A DNA stretch of 64,000 nt from Algoriphagus iocasae (GTDB lineage Bacteria; Bacteroidota; Bacteroidia; Cytophagales; Cyclobacteriaceae): assembly GCF_014206875.1 (NCBI RefSeq), contig NZ_JACIJO010000001.1, positions 310,001 through 374,000 on the forward strand, written 5' to 3'. Under the pieces are notes generated by a model. The model saw only the letters and a list, made by a program, of their open reading frames with translations. It ran no database searches and had not been told where the DNA came from. Below are positions 17,066-25,162 of the stretch, piece by piece (within the stretch, counting starts at the first letter, position 1; every line of letters starts with the position of its first letter). The position numbers were made by a program, and so were the translations under genes.

Positions 17066-19604
17066 AACTGTTTTGTTCCGTTGGGGGAGGCGGAGTCGGA
17101 TCCTGATTAGGTCCGGAAATCTTTTCTTCCCATGGATCAGGAATACTTTTGATATATAGATCTCTCTTAGGGAATGGAATTTCTACGCCGTTTTCGGAGA
17201 AGGCATCAAAGATGGCAGCCATCACTTCTGCTCTCATTTCAATCCAGATTTCCATGGTTTCAACCCAAAATAGCAACCTGAAATCCACAGAGCTTTCGCC
17301 AAAGTTTTGCATATAAACCTTCGGCCCAGGGTTTTTCATGATTCGGTTCCTGGTTAGGATATCCATTAAAATAGTTTGGACTACTTTCATGTCAGAGGAA
17401 TAACCCACACCAATTATCAGTTCGATTCGTCGCTTTTTGTCTGATAAAGTCCAATTGATAAGACTTTGCGACAGCAAATCTCCATTTGGGATAACGATTT
17501 CTGATCCATCGTAAGCCTGAATTTTGCTGGCTCTGATACCTACATCCTTTACAGTTCCAGAATTAGGGCCTACAACAATCTCATCACCAATTTGAATCGG
17601 TCTCTCAAAGGCAAGGATGATTCCAGAAACCAAGTTGTTGATGATCGTTTGTAAACCAAAACCAATACCTACAGACAAGGCACCCAGAACGATAGTGATT
17701 TTATCCAATGGGATTTTAGCGGCTGTAGCTCCAATAAAAAAACCAATTATCAATACACCGAGTCGGATTAAAAGCACAGAACTACCGAGTCTTTGTTTTC
17801 GCGTCAAAGCTGTTTTCTGATCCTGCATAGTGGCGAAATATGCAATGTTGTTTGCCAAAAAGGTAGAAATCAAAAGGATGATAAGGAATAGGAAAATACT
17901 TCCGAATTCAAAAGCAGTATTTCCTAATACCCGCTCTTGAAATAAGAATTCACTTATAAAGCGATAAACTTTATCAAAATATCCCAAATGCCAAATAAGT
18001 CCGTAGAGCCAGATAGCAGCGGAGAAAAAGATCAAGAATCCTCTCATTCTTTTTTGTAAATCCTGAAAATCAAAAAATGAGGTAAAACCATCGGCACCTT
18101 TTTTACTGTATTCTACCAAAAGATAAATAGCCTCCATGGTGACCATGACGAAAAGGAAAAGTCCAACTGCCCGGTAGAAGTTGATGGCACCTGCTACAGC
18201 ATAGGTTTTTGATAAATTATATCTACCTAAAATATTCATGACCAAGCTAAAAAACTCAATTGCAATTAGGAAGACTGAAGCAATCTTTAGGAAGGTAGAA
18301 CCTAGGAAATTCTTCATTCTTAGGTCTTTCAAGGTCAATAGCCCCATCACTATAAATAAAACCGATGCAACCATTAAGAACCATCTTTCATCATAAGCCA
18401 CTTTCCATTGTAAACCAGTTAAAGCAACTAATAAATAGGGTGTCAGAAATAAAACCCAATAGGTAAAGAATTTTTTTCCGAATTGTTCCTTGACCAGAAA
18501 AGTTGCCGCGATTACCATTAGTAACGATAAGATGGAAACAAACATCAGTGGTGGCCTATGGAATATTATCAGGTAAAAAGGAGTAGAAAATATCGCTGTT
18601 GCAGCAAGAGTATGTTTTCTGAAATATTTTACCCTGTCTAATATTAGTGATGCGAATTCCTTTTCATTAGAAATTGACTTGACAATTGATTTTAGTTTTA
18701 GGTAGATGACGAAAAAGAGCAAAGTGATCCCAATGATCGTAACAAGATTTCTTTTAAAATAGAGAAAAAGAATCAGCAAGTTTACCATGGTAGATTCCAC
18801 GGTAATTTCAGAAAATGTCTGCTCTTTTTTAAAATCTGAAGGCTCCCAAGGATAATGGATTTCTTTTTCCCAGTATTTACTTTCTAATTTATTTTGATTG
18901 ATGGATAAAAATTGGCGAAGATCCATCAGGAGGATAGCATTTTCGCTAATCCTAGCTTGAAATTTTGCTAATGTAATTTCCTGATTAAAAAATACGCTGT
19001 CGACATTTCGTAGGGTGTTTTTTAGGGTTTTTAATTCATTATTTAATACAGGCACTAGCGTGGTGTCTCTTAATGAAAGATTAAACAAACTATCATTTTT
19101 AATAGCTGTGATAGTGTTGCCAACCTCTGTTAAATCAACTACTCGATCATTTATGATTTTAGCGAACTTATTATTTTCCTCATTTACAGCTACAATTAGG
19201 TTGTCTATTCCTTTTAGGTATCTCAGATTAAGATTTTCTTGGTCTTCGATTGCATTTTCTTTAATACTGCCGATAAAATCCCGAATAGTAGGAATGTCTT
19301 CAGCCATCTTGACGGTGTCAAGATCTTCAGAAAGTTTCAATTTGATATTCCCTAACTCGATGGCATGTTGCTGTGCTTTGTTGATTAGTCGGTTTAATAA
19401 AGAACCTATTGTTCTGGTGTCTTTATTTACACTTAGAATAGTATCTGTAGATAGAAAAAGGCTATCGAATATCTGGTTTCCAGACGAAATTGGTTTTGGG
19501 ATGCTATCAACTTTTAAAGTGTCTTCTTGGGCTATCAGATTTATGGATAAAAAGAATGATAGCAAGAAGAAAATTATCGATCTATACATACAGAGGAATT
19601 TCAC
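17064..19604 (-). CDS. Large MscS-family mechanosensitive ion channel
   Basis: An 846-residue membrane protein with a signal peptide (YRSIIFFLLSFFLSINLIA-Q), a periplasmic, partly coiled-coil region (about 25-260), then roughly ten membrane helices (about 275-640). The MscS pore helix and beta domain follow: GALSVGIGFGLQTIINNLVSG and FERPIQIGDEIVV, then the upper beta barrel (GTVKDVGIRASKIQAYDGSEIVIPNG) and alpha/beta domain. This layout resembles the MscK/YbdG-type large channels that release solutes on hypo-osmotic shock. The C-terminal tail is proline-rich (PNQDPTPPPPTEQ). It is encoded alone, convergent with csp. Confidence 0.92.
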   Translation of the reverse strand: MKFLCMYRSIIFFLLSFFLSINLIAQEDTLKVDSIPKPISSGNQIFDSLFLSTDTILSVNKDTRTIGSLLNRLINKAQQHAIELGNIKLKLSEDLDTVKMAEDIPTIRDFIGSIKENAIEDQENLNLRYLKGIDNLIVAVNEENNKFAKIINDRVVDLTEVGNTITAIKNDSLFNLSLRDTTLVPVLNNELKTLKNTLRNVDSVFFNQEITLAKFQARISENAILLMDLRQFLSINQNKLESKYWEKEIHYPWEPSDFKKEQTFSEITVESTMVNLLILFLYFKRNLVTIIGITLLFFVIYLKLKSIVKSISNEKEFASLILDRVKYFRKHTLAATAIFSTPFYLIIFHRPPLMFVSILSLLMVIAATFLVKEQFGKKFFTYWVLFLTPYLLVALTGLQWKVAYDERWFLMVASVLFIVMGLLTLKDLRMKNFLGSTFLKIASVFLIAIEFFSLVMNILGRYNLSKTYAVAGAINFYRAVGLFLFVMVTMEAIYLLVEYSKKGADGFTSFFDFQDLQKRMRGFLIFFSAAIWLYGLIWHLGYFDKVYRFISEFLFQERVLGNTAFEFGSIFLFLIILLISTFLANNIAYFATMQDQKTALTRKQRLGSSVLLIRLGVLIIGFFIGATAAKIPLDKITIVLGALSVGIGFGLQTIINNLVSGIILAFERPIQIGDEIVVGPNSGTVKDVGIRASKIQAYDGSEIVIPNGDLLSQSLINWTLSDKKRRIELIIGVGYSSDMKVVQTILMDILTRNRIMKNPGPKVYMQNFGESSVDFRLLFWVETMEIWIEMRAEVMAAIFDAFSENGVEIPFPKRDLYIKSIPDPWEEKISGPNQDPTPPPPTEQNS

Positions 19605-19806
19605 ATGAATATATAAAAAATTAAGTATCCATAGTTTGAGAGGATTCTATTCTTCTAAAGGGATATACTTAAATCAAGTCAAATTGACAGTTTTTGATCT
19701 AATATTTCAATAAATCAAGACTAAATGGCGGTAAAAATGGGTTGGAATGGATTTTTCTATTAACAGAGCAAAACTTAAAATCACTAAAATCTAAACCAAT
19801 ATTAAA

Positions 19807-20235
19807 ATGAAACTAGTAAGATTTAACCAGCCCGATCCCTATTTCCCAAACACTTTCAGCGGTATGCTAGATAAGTTCTTTAATGAAAATATGGGGTCAA
19901 CTTTGAATCAATTTAATCCTGCTGTGGATATTTCAGAAGATGATTCTTCTTATGAAATTCAGCTGGCAGTTCCGGGAATCCAAAAGAAGGATTTTAAAGT
20001 AGAATTGGTCGATGGAAAACTGACTATTTCCGGAGAGAGAAAAATGGAAGAGAAAAAAGAAGGTAAAAACTATCATAGTGTGGAAACTCAGTATGGAAGT
20101 TTCAGCAAATCCTTCTTTGTGCCGGATGATATTAAAGTAGAAGAAGTAGGAGCTACTTATGAAGATGGCTTGCTGAAAGTACATCTTCCAAAAAGTGAAA
20201 AGAAAGTTGTAAAAGCAGCTATTGAGGTAAAATAA
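19807..20235 (+). CDS. Small heat-shock protein (Hsp20/alpha-crystallin family)
   Basis: A 142-residue ATP-independent holdase. The alpha-crystallin domain runs from about residue 38 to 130: FNPAVDISEDDSSYEIQLAVPGI, then DFKVELVDGKLTISGERK and the typical ATYEDGLLKVHLPKSE near the end. The N-terminal FNQPDPYFPNTFSGMLDKFF is the variable oligomerisation arm. It has its own strong terminator and lies directly upstream of a second htrA gene, in the stress-related block. Confidence 0.95.
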   Translation: MKLVRFNQPDPYFPNTFSGMLDKFFNENMGSTLNQFNPAVDISEDDSSYEIQLAVPGIQKKDFKVELVDGKLTISGERKMEEKKEGKNYHSVETQYGSFSKSFFVPDDIKVEEVGATYEDGLLKVHLPKSEKKVVKAAIEVK

Positions 20236-20239
20236 TTGA

Positions 20240-20268
20240 TGAGCAGGGAAACCCTGCTCATTTTTTTT
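20240..20268 (+). terminator. Terminator of hsp20
   Basis: Perfect 9-bp stem TGAGCAGGG / CCCTGCTCA with loop AAA and an eight-T tail. Confidence 0.93.
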
Positions 20269-20399
20269 AGTTAATTTAAGAAAGCACCTCGATGCGGTTA
20301 ATTCTTGTTAATTTGGCTTGAAAACTTTAGATGTAGGATTAATATTTGGATCGATTTTCAGCTTAAAACGTTGAGGAATTATAATAAAAAACAAACAAC

Positions 20400-21902
20400 A
20401 TGAGCAAAAAGCAATTCTTTATAGGAATTATACTTGCCTCCCTCATTGGAGGTATAGTTGCCTTGGCAGGCGTGGGCTTTTTGATGCAGCCCCAAAGTGC
20501 CAATAATTTTGATGAAAAACAGAAAGCAAGTTTTGTAAGCTTGTTATCTGGTGAAGATTTTACTATCCCTGATGGGATTAATTTTGTGGCCTCCGCAGAG
20601 GTGGTTACGCCAGCGGTAGTCCATATTACCAGTGAAATATCCTACACGCAGTCTCCAAATAGAGGACAAAGAGATCCACTTCAGGAGTTTTTCGGACTAC
20701 CTAGTCCGGAAGGAAGACAGCCGAGATCACCACAAGGAATGAGTTCCGGATCTGGTGTGATAATTTCTTCAGATGGTTACATTGTTACCAACAATCACGT
20801 GGTGGAGAATGCAACCAAAGTTGATATTACATTAGAAAATAATAAGAGGTATGTAGCCAAAGTAATCGGAACAGATCCTACTACTGACCTTGCCTTACTG
20901 AAAATTGAAGATACTAACCTTCCATTTGTGAAGTTTGGGGATTCAGATCAGACTAAAATCGGTGAATGGGTTTTGGCAGTAGGCAATCCTTTTAACTTGA
21001 ATTCTACTGTTACTGCAGGTATTATTTCAGCGAAAGCGAGAAATATAAACATCCTTAAGGATGAAAATAAAATGCAGATTGAGTCATTCTTGCAGACTGA
21101 CGCTGTTGTAAATCCAGGAAACTCTGGAGGTGCATTGGTGAATTTGGCTGGAGAACTGATCGGTATTAATACTGCAATTGCCACTCAAACAGGAACATTC
21201 AGTGGTTATTCTTTCGCAGTGCCAAGTACATTGGTGAAGAAAGTGATGGATGACTTGATGAAGTATGGAACTGTTCAAAGAGGTTTGCTTGGAGTAACTA
21301 TTCAAAGTGTAAGTCCAGAACTAGCTGATTATTTAGATAAGGATTTTGGTGTCGACCAAGGTGTTTATGTAAGTGGTGTGAATGAGAATAGTGGTGGAAT
21401 GGAAGCTGGACTGAAAGAAGGAGATATCATTATTGGAGTGGATGGTAAGCCAACTAACAATGTGTCTAATCTTCAGGAATTAGTAGCCAGAAAACGACCT
21501 GGTGATCAAGTGGAAGTTGAATATTTAAGAGATGGTAAGACCTATAAGGCTAAAGCTACTTTGAAGAATTTTGACGGTGATACTAAAATCATCAAAAAGG
21601 AAATCCCGAAAACATATGAGTTTGGAGGAATGGTTTTCGAAGAGTTGAAAAGTCAGGTAAAAGAAGGGTTGAGATTAAATGGCGGTGCCATGATCAGTGT
21701 AGTTGGAGAGTCCGAGTGGAGAGAAGCTGGCGCAAGACCTGGATTTATTATTACCTCAATCATCAGTGATGAAGGAAGAACTAGAATTAAATCTGTAGAA
21801 CATCTGCTAGAAGTTTTAAATGAAAAATCTGGAGAAGATGTGGTAGTTCTTGGAATGTTCCAAGATGGTACAGAGTATTATTTTGAAGTGGAGTTAGATT
21901 AA
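20400..21902 (+). CDS. htrA: HtrA/DegP-family periplasmic serine protease (second copy)
   Basis: A 500-residue S1C protease anchored by an N-terminal hydrophobic helix (FFIGIILASLIGGIVALAGVG). Triad: His133 (TNNHVV), Asp163 (TTDLALLKI) and Ser242 (NPGNSGGAL). The first PDZ domain is at about 290-385 (GVYVSGVNENSGGMEAGL), and a second, weaker PDZ is at about 410-500 (AGARPGFIITSIISDE). The protease domain is very close in motif layout to the copy at 1029-2489, but the regions before it differ, so the two are old paralogs, not a recent duplication. It sits behind hsp20 with its own terminator and is likely part of the envelope stress response. Confidence 0.95.
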   Translation: MSKKQFFIGIILASLIGGIVALAGVGFLMQPQSANNFDEKQKASFVSLLSGEDFTIPDGINFVASAEVVTPAVVHITSEISYTQSPNRGQRDPLQEFFGLPSPEGRQPRSPQGMSSGSGVIISSDGYIVTNNHVVENATKVDITLENNKRYVAKVIGTDPTTDLALLKIEDTNLPFVKFGDSDQTKIGEWVLAVGNPFNLNSTVTAGIISAKARNINILKDENKMQIESFLQTDAVVNPGNSGGALVNLAGELIGINTAIATQTGTFSGYSFAVPSTLVKKVMDDLMKYGTVQRGLLGVTIQSVSPELADYLDKDFGVDQGVYVSGVNENSGGMEAGLKEGDIIIGVDGKPTNNVSNLQELVARKRPGDQVEVEYLRDGKTYKAKATLKNFDGDTKIIKKEIPKTYEFGGMVFEELKSQVKEGLRLNGGAMISVVGESEWREAGARPGFIITSIISDEGRTRIKSVEHLLEVLNEKSGEDVVVLGMFQDGTEYYFEVELD

Positions 21903-21924
21903 TTGTGATTGATTGATTGTTAAG

Positions 21925-21957
21925 ACAGGCCGGTAATTTTATCGGCCTGTTTTTTTA
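21925..21957 (+). terminator. Terminator of the second htrA
   Basis: Stem ACAGGCCG / CGGCCTGT with a 10-nt loop and a seven-T tail. Confidence 0.92.
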
Positions 21958-22033
21958 TGCCCAAACTCAGCTGACTTAATGATGGTTTGTAAGTATTTGA
22001 CTATTTTGAAGGGTTAAATAAAACCATAAACCT

Positions 22034-23323
22034 ATGAAAATAGCCTTCACCTTTTTTGGGAGAATTTTGATTTTGGCCTTATTGTCTTTTCAGGCATTTG
22101 GTCAGGTCGCAACCAATATTACCCCAATCGGAAAGCAGCCTTTACCTGGTATTTCTCAGGAAAGAATAGACCTGATCGATCAGATGCTTGAGGAAACAGT
22201 CAGTTCCAATCAAGTTCCCGGTTTAGTCGCAATGATTGTCAAAGATGGTAAAATCGTTTACCATGATGCAAAAGGACTTGCTGATGTGCCTTCAGGAACT
22301 GCTATGGCGGAAGATCAGATCTTTCGAATTGCTTCTCAAAGTAAAGCCATCACATCAACAGCTGTCATGATGCTTTGGGAAGAAGGAAAGATTGGACTGG
22401 ATGATCCTATTTCCAGGTATATTCCTGAATTCAAAAACCCTCAAGTCCTGACAGGTTTTCGATATGGAGATACAACCTATTCCACCAGACCTGCCAGCCG
22501 TGAAATAAGAATTCGAGACTTGTTGACGCATACTTCTGGCTTGGGTTACGGGGTAATTGATGGCAATGAGCAAATGAAAATGATTTATCATAAAGCCGGA
22601 ATAGTGGATTTGTTTACCACAGAGCCAGTGAAAATCTCTGATAATATCAAAAAGTTAGCAGCACTTCCTCTGCATCATGATCCAGGATCAAAATACACTT
22701 ACAGTGAAGGATTGGATGTGATGGGGTATTTGATTGAAATCGTATCAGGAATGCCATTTGACCAATTCCTGAAAACCAGAATATTTGATCCACTGGGAAT
22801 GAAAGACACCGGGTTTTATCTGAATGATGCTCAAGGTGAGCGCCTTGTTACTGTTCATAGAAAAGTAAATGGATCCTGGGAATCCTATCCAGTAACTTTT
22901 TACGATCCCAATTATCCTAAAACAGGTGCCAAAACATTCTTCTCTGGTGGAGCAGGCTTATCATCTACGGCTTTGGATTATGCTAAATTTCTACAGATGT
23001 ATCTAAATGGAGGGACTTATAATGGCGTGAAGATTTTGAGTTCTACTACCATCAAAACAATCATGTCAAACCAAGTGGGTGATTTATTGGGAGATGGAGG
23101 AAAAGATTATGGTCTTGCATTTGGTCTGGTGGATGAGAATGGTGTTGCAAAAGGAGGAATTGGGAGTTTGGGAACCTTCGATTGGGGAGGTTATTTCAAT
23201 ACCCAATATTTTGCAGATCCAGTGACGAAGACCATCGGAATTTTGATGAAACAAACCCAGGGTGGAACAGGAGATCAGTCCAGCTGGAAATTTAGACAAA
23301 TGGTTTTTTCAGCAATTGATTAA
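22034..23323 (+). CDS. Serine hydrolase of the class C beta-lactamase family, exported
   Basis: A 429-residue protein with signal peptide (ILILALLSFQAFG-QV). The beta-lactamase/transpeptidase fold motifs are visible: the nucleophile SxxK as SQSK in RIASQSKAITS, and the second motif Tyr as YTYSEG in GSKYTYSEGLDVMGYLIE. GGAGLSSTALDYAKFLQMYL is typical of the EstB/penicillin-binding-protein-4* branch. Such proteins are often esterases or D-aminopeptidases rather than true beta-lactamases, so antibiotic resistance should not be assumed. It is convergent with the SulP gene, with a shared perfect palindrome terminator between them. Confidence 0.88.
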   Translation: MKIAFTFFGRILILALLSFQAFGQVATNITPIGKQPLPGISQERIDLIDQMLEETVSSNQVPGLVAMIVKDGKIVYHDAKGLADVPSGTAMAEDQIFRIASQSKAITSTAVMMLWEEGKIGLDDPISRYIPEFKNPQVLTGFRYGDTTYSTRPASREIRIRDLLTHTSGLGYGVIDGNEQMKMIYHKAGIVDLFTTEPVKISDNIKKLAALPLHHDPGSKYTYSEGLDVMGYLIEIVSGMPFDQFLKTRIFDPLGMKDTGFYLNDAQGERLVTVHRKVNGSWESYPVTFYDPNYPKTGAKTFFSGGAGLSSTALDYAKFLQMYLNGGTYNGVKILSSTTIKTIMSNQVGDLLGDGGKDYGLAFGLVDENGVAKGGIGSLGTFDWGGYFNTQYFADPVTKTIGILMKQTQGGTGDQSSWKFRQMVFSAID

Positions 23324-23359
23324 AAAAAATGGGTAACGAATTCGTTACCCATTTTTTTT
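23322..23359. terminator. Bidirectional terminator between the serine hydrolase and SulP genes
   Basis: A near-perfect palindrome centred on GAATTC with GGGTAACGAA / TTCGTTACCC arms, flanked by A8 and T8. It can end both converging transcripts. Confidence 0.93.
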
Positions 23360-24887
23360 AGATTTTATCCACTGCAAGTTTGTAGTTAGGATCCTCAATC
23401 ACGTTGATGTCTATCAAAGTATCAGCGTTTTCAAGAAGCTTTCGACAGTCAGGACTAAGGTGTTTCAAGTGGATTTTTTTTCCGGCTTTCTGATATCTTT
23501 CTGTTATTTTATTTAACGCTTCGATCGCCGACATGTCCACGACTCTACTTTCAGCAAAATCCAAGATCACTTCTTCCGGATCATTTGCGACATCAAATTT
23601 TTCTGCGAATGCAGTAGTGGAAGCAAAGAAAAGAGGACCGAACATTTCGTAATGTTTGACACCATTTTCATCCACATATTTTCTTGCTCGGATTCTTTTG
23701 GCATTATCCCATGCAAAAAACAAAGCTGCTAAGATTACTCCCACTAAAACAGCCAATGCCAGATTATGAAGGAATGCCGTCACCAGAGTGACCAACACCA
23801 TCAAAAACACATCCGATTTAGGCATTTTATTCCAAGTCTTTAAGCTCGCCCACTCAAAAGTACCGATGGAAACCATGATCATAAGACCTGTCAAAGCTGC
23901 CATTGGAACTTGCTCTATCAGACTTGAGCCAAACATGATGAAAACCAAAAGCATAACAGAGGCAACAATTCCTGAAAGTCTTGCTCTTGCCCCAGAGGAG
24001 ATGTTAATCAAACTTTGACCGATCATCGCACAACCACCCATTCCTGAAAATACACCGGAAAGCATGTTTGCAATCCCCTGCGCAACAGCCTCTTTGTTAC
24101 CTCTTCCTCTGGTTTCAGTGATTTCGTCAATGATATTTAAAGTCAATAAGCTTTCAATCAACCCCACGCCAGCTACAATCGCTGCATATGGGAAAATAAT
24201 CTGTAAGGTCTCGAAGGTTAATGGAACTGCTGGCAAATGAAAAGGAGGGAAGCCTCCTTTGATGGCTGCCATATCGCCTACGGTTTTGGTGTCAATGTTT
24301 AGAAAAGTCACCAATCCGAAAACCACCAAAATGGCTGTTAAGGAAGCCGGTACGACTTTGGTGAGTTTAGGTAAGCCCCAGATGATCAACATTGTTAATC
24401 CTACTAGTGCCAATAGAATATACATGGTAGAACCAGTCAGCCAATTCCCCGAATTGTCTTTAAACTGGTCCAATTGTGACATGAAAATGATGATTGCCAA
24501 TCCATTCACAAAACCAAAAATCACAGGGTGAGGAACCAATCTCATTAATTTTCCTAACCTCAAGGTTCCTGCGGCCACCTGAAGAATTCCTGCTAAAACC
24601 ACAGCGGCAAATACATATTCTACCCCATGCGTTGCGGCTAATGTTACAATTACCACTGCCACAGCTCCAGTTGCACCAGAGATCATTCCCGGTCTACCTC
24701 CTAAAATCGAGGTGACTAATCCCATCATAAAGGCGGCATACAATCCTGTCAAAGGAGATAATCCCGCAATAAATGCGAAAGCAACCGCTTCAGGAATCAA
24801 GGCCATGGCCACAGTCAATCCAGAAAGGATTTCAGTTTTGTAATCAACGAGTTGACGGAAGTCAAATAAATTGAGATACTTTTTCAT
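23358..24887 (-). CDS. SulP-family anion permease with STAS domain
   Basis: A 509-residue SLC26/SulP transporter: about ten or more membrane helices from residue 15 to 405, starting with the signature TVAMALIPEAVAFAFIAGLSPLTGLYAAF (24826-24740, minus strand). A C-terminal cytoplasmic STAS domain is at about 415-509 (EEVILDFAESRVVDMSAIEALNKI). SulP proteins carry sulfate, bicarbonate or dicarboxylates; the substrate here is not told by sequence. The gene stands alone. A perfect TATCTTTG -7 element lies about 64 nt upstream. Confidence 0.93.
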   Translation of the reverse strand: MKKYLNLFDFRQLVDYKTEILSGLTVAMALIPEAVAFAFIAGLSPLTGLYAAFMMGLVTSILGGRPGMISGATGAVAVVIVTLAATHGVEYVFAAVVLAGILQVAAGTLRLGKLMRLVPHPVIFGFVNGLAIIIFMSQLDQFKDNSGNWLTGSTMYILLALVGLTMLIIWGLPKLTKVVPASLTAILVVFGLVTFLNIDTKTVGDMAAIKGGFPPFHLPAVPLTFETLQIIFPYAAIVAGVGLIESLLTLNIIDEITETRGRGNKEAVAQGIANMLSGVFSGMGGCAMIGQSLINISSGARARLSGIVASVMLLVFIMFGSSLIEQVPMAALTGLMIMVSIGTFEWASLKTWNKMPKSDVFLMVLVTLVTAFLHNLALAVLVGVILAALFFAWDNAKRIRARKYVDENGVKHYEMFGPLFFASTTAFAEKFDVANDPEEVILDFAESRVVDMSAIEALNKITERYQKAGKKIHLKHLSPDCRKLLENADTLIDINVIEDPNYKLAVDKI

Positions 24888-24950
24888 TGGATAGGTTTGA
24901 GGAACTCTTTAAAATACTTTTTAAAGAAGTTGGTGTTTTTTAGAGAGCCG

Positions 24951-24958
24951 CAAAGATA
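24951..24958 (-). promoter_or_regulatory. -7 element of the SulP promoter
   Basis: CAAAGATA on the plus strand reads TATCTTTG on the minus strand and is followed by GC, a perfect Bacteroidetes -7 box. The -33 position has only a partial match. Confidence 0.45.
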
Positions 24959-25020
24959 GATAAAAATGAACAAACCGAATTTTATTTGGTAATTGTGGCC
25001 AAAATTCTCTTAAAAAAACA

Positions 25021-25145
25021 AAAGAGGCTGTCTCATAATTGGTTTTTGTCACATTGAGCGAAGTCGAAATGTCGGTTATTCCCTTTCAAAAAGCCTTCGA
25101 CTCCGCTCAGGCTGACAAATTTTAGACTTTTGAGACAGCCTCTTT
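25021..25145 (-). repeat. 125-bp REPIN/MITE-like element, copy 2 (inverted)
   Basis: Perfect 15-bp terminal inverted repeats, AAAGAGGCTGTCTCA (25021-25035) and TGAGACAGCCTCTTT (25131-25145), enclose two head-to-head REP arms (TTGAGCGAAGTCGAAA and CTTCGACTCCGCTCAG). Read on the minus strand it begins 17 nt after the stop codon of the sortilin-like gene and ends in TGTTTTTTTAAG, so the outer stem has terminator character. It equals copy 1 (388-512) in length and is nearly identical except for the central 18 nt and part of the terminal arms. Confidence 0.9.
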
Positions 25146-25162
25146 TATTGAATGCAAATAGC

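Noticed and set aside
22034-23323. Antibiotic-resistance beta-lactamase
   Set aside because: The SxxK fold is shared with many esterases and peptidases; the motifs fit the broad family, not a true class C enzyme.
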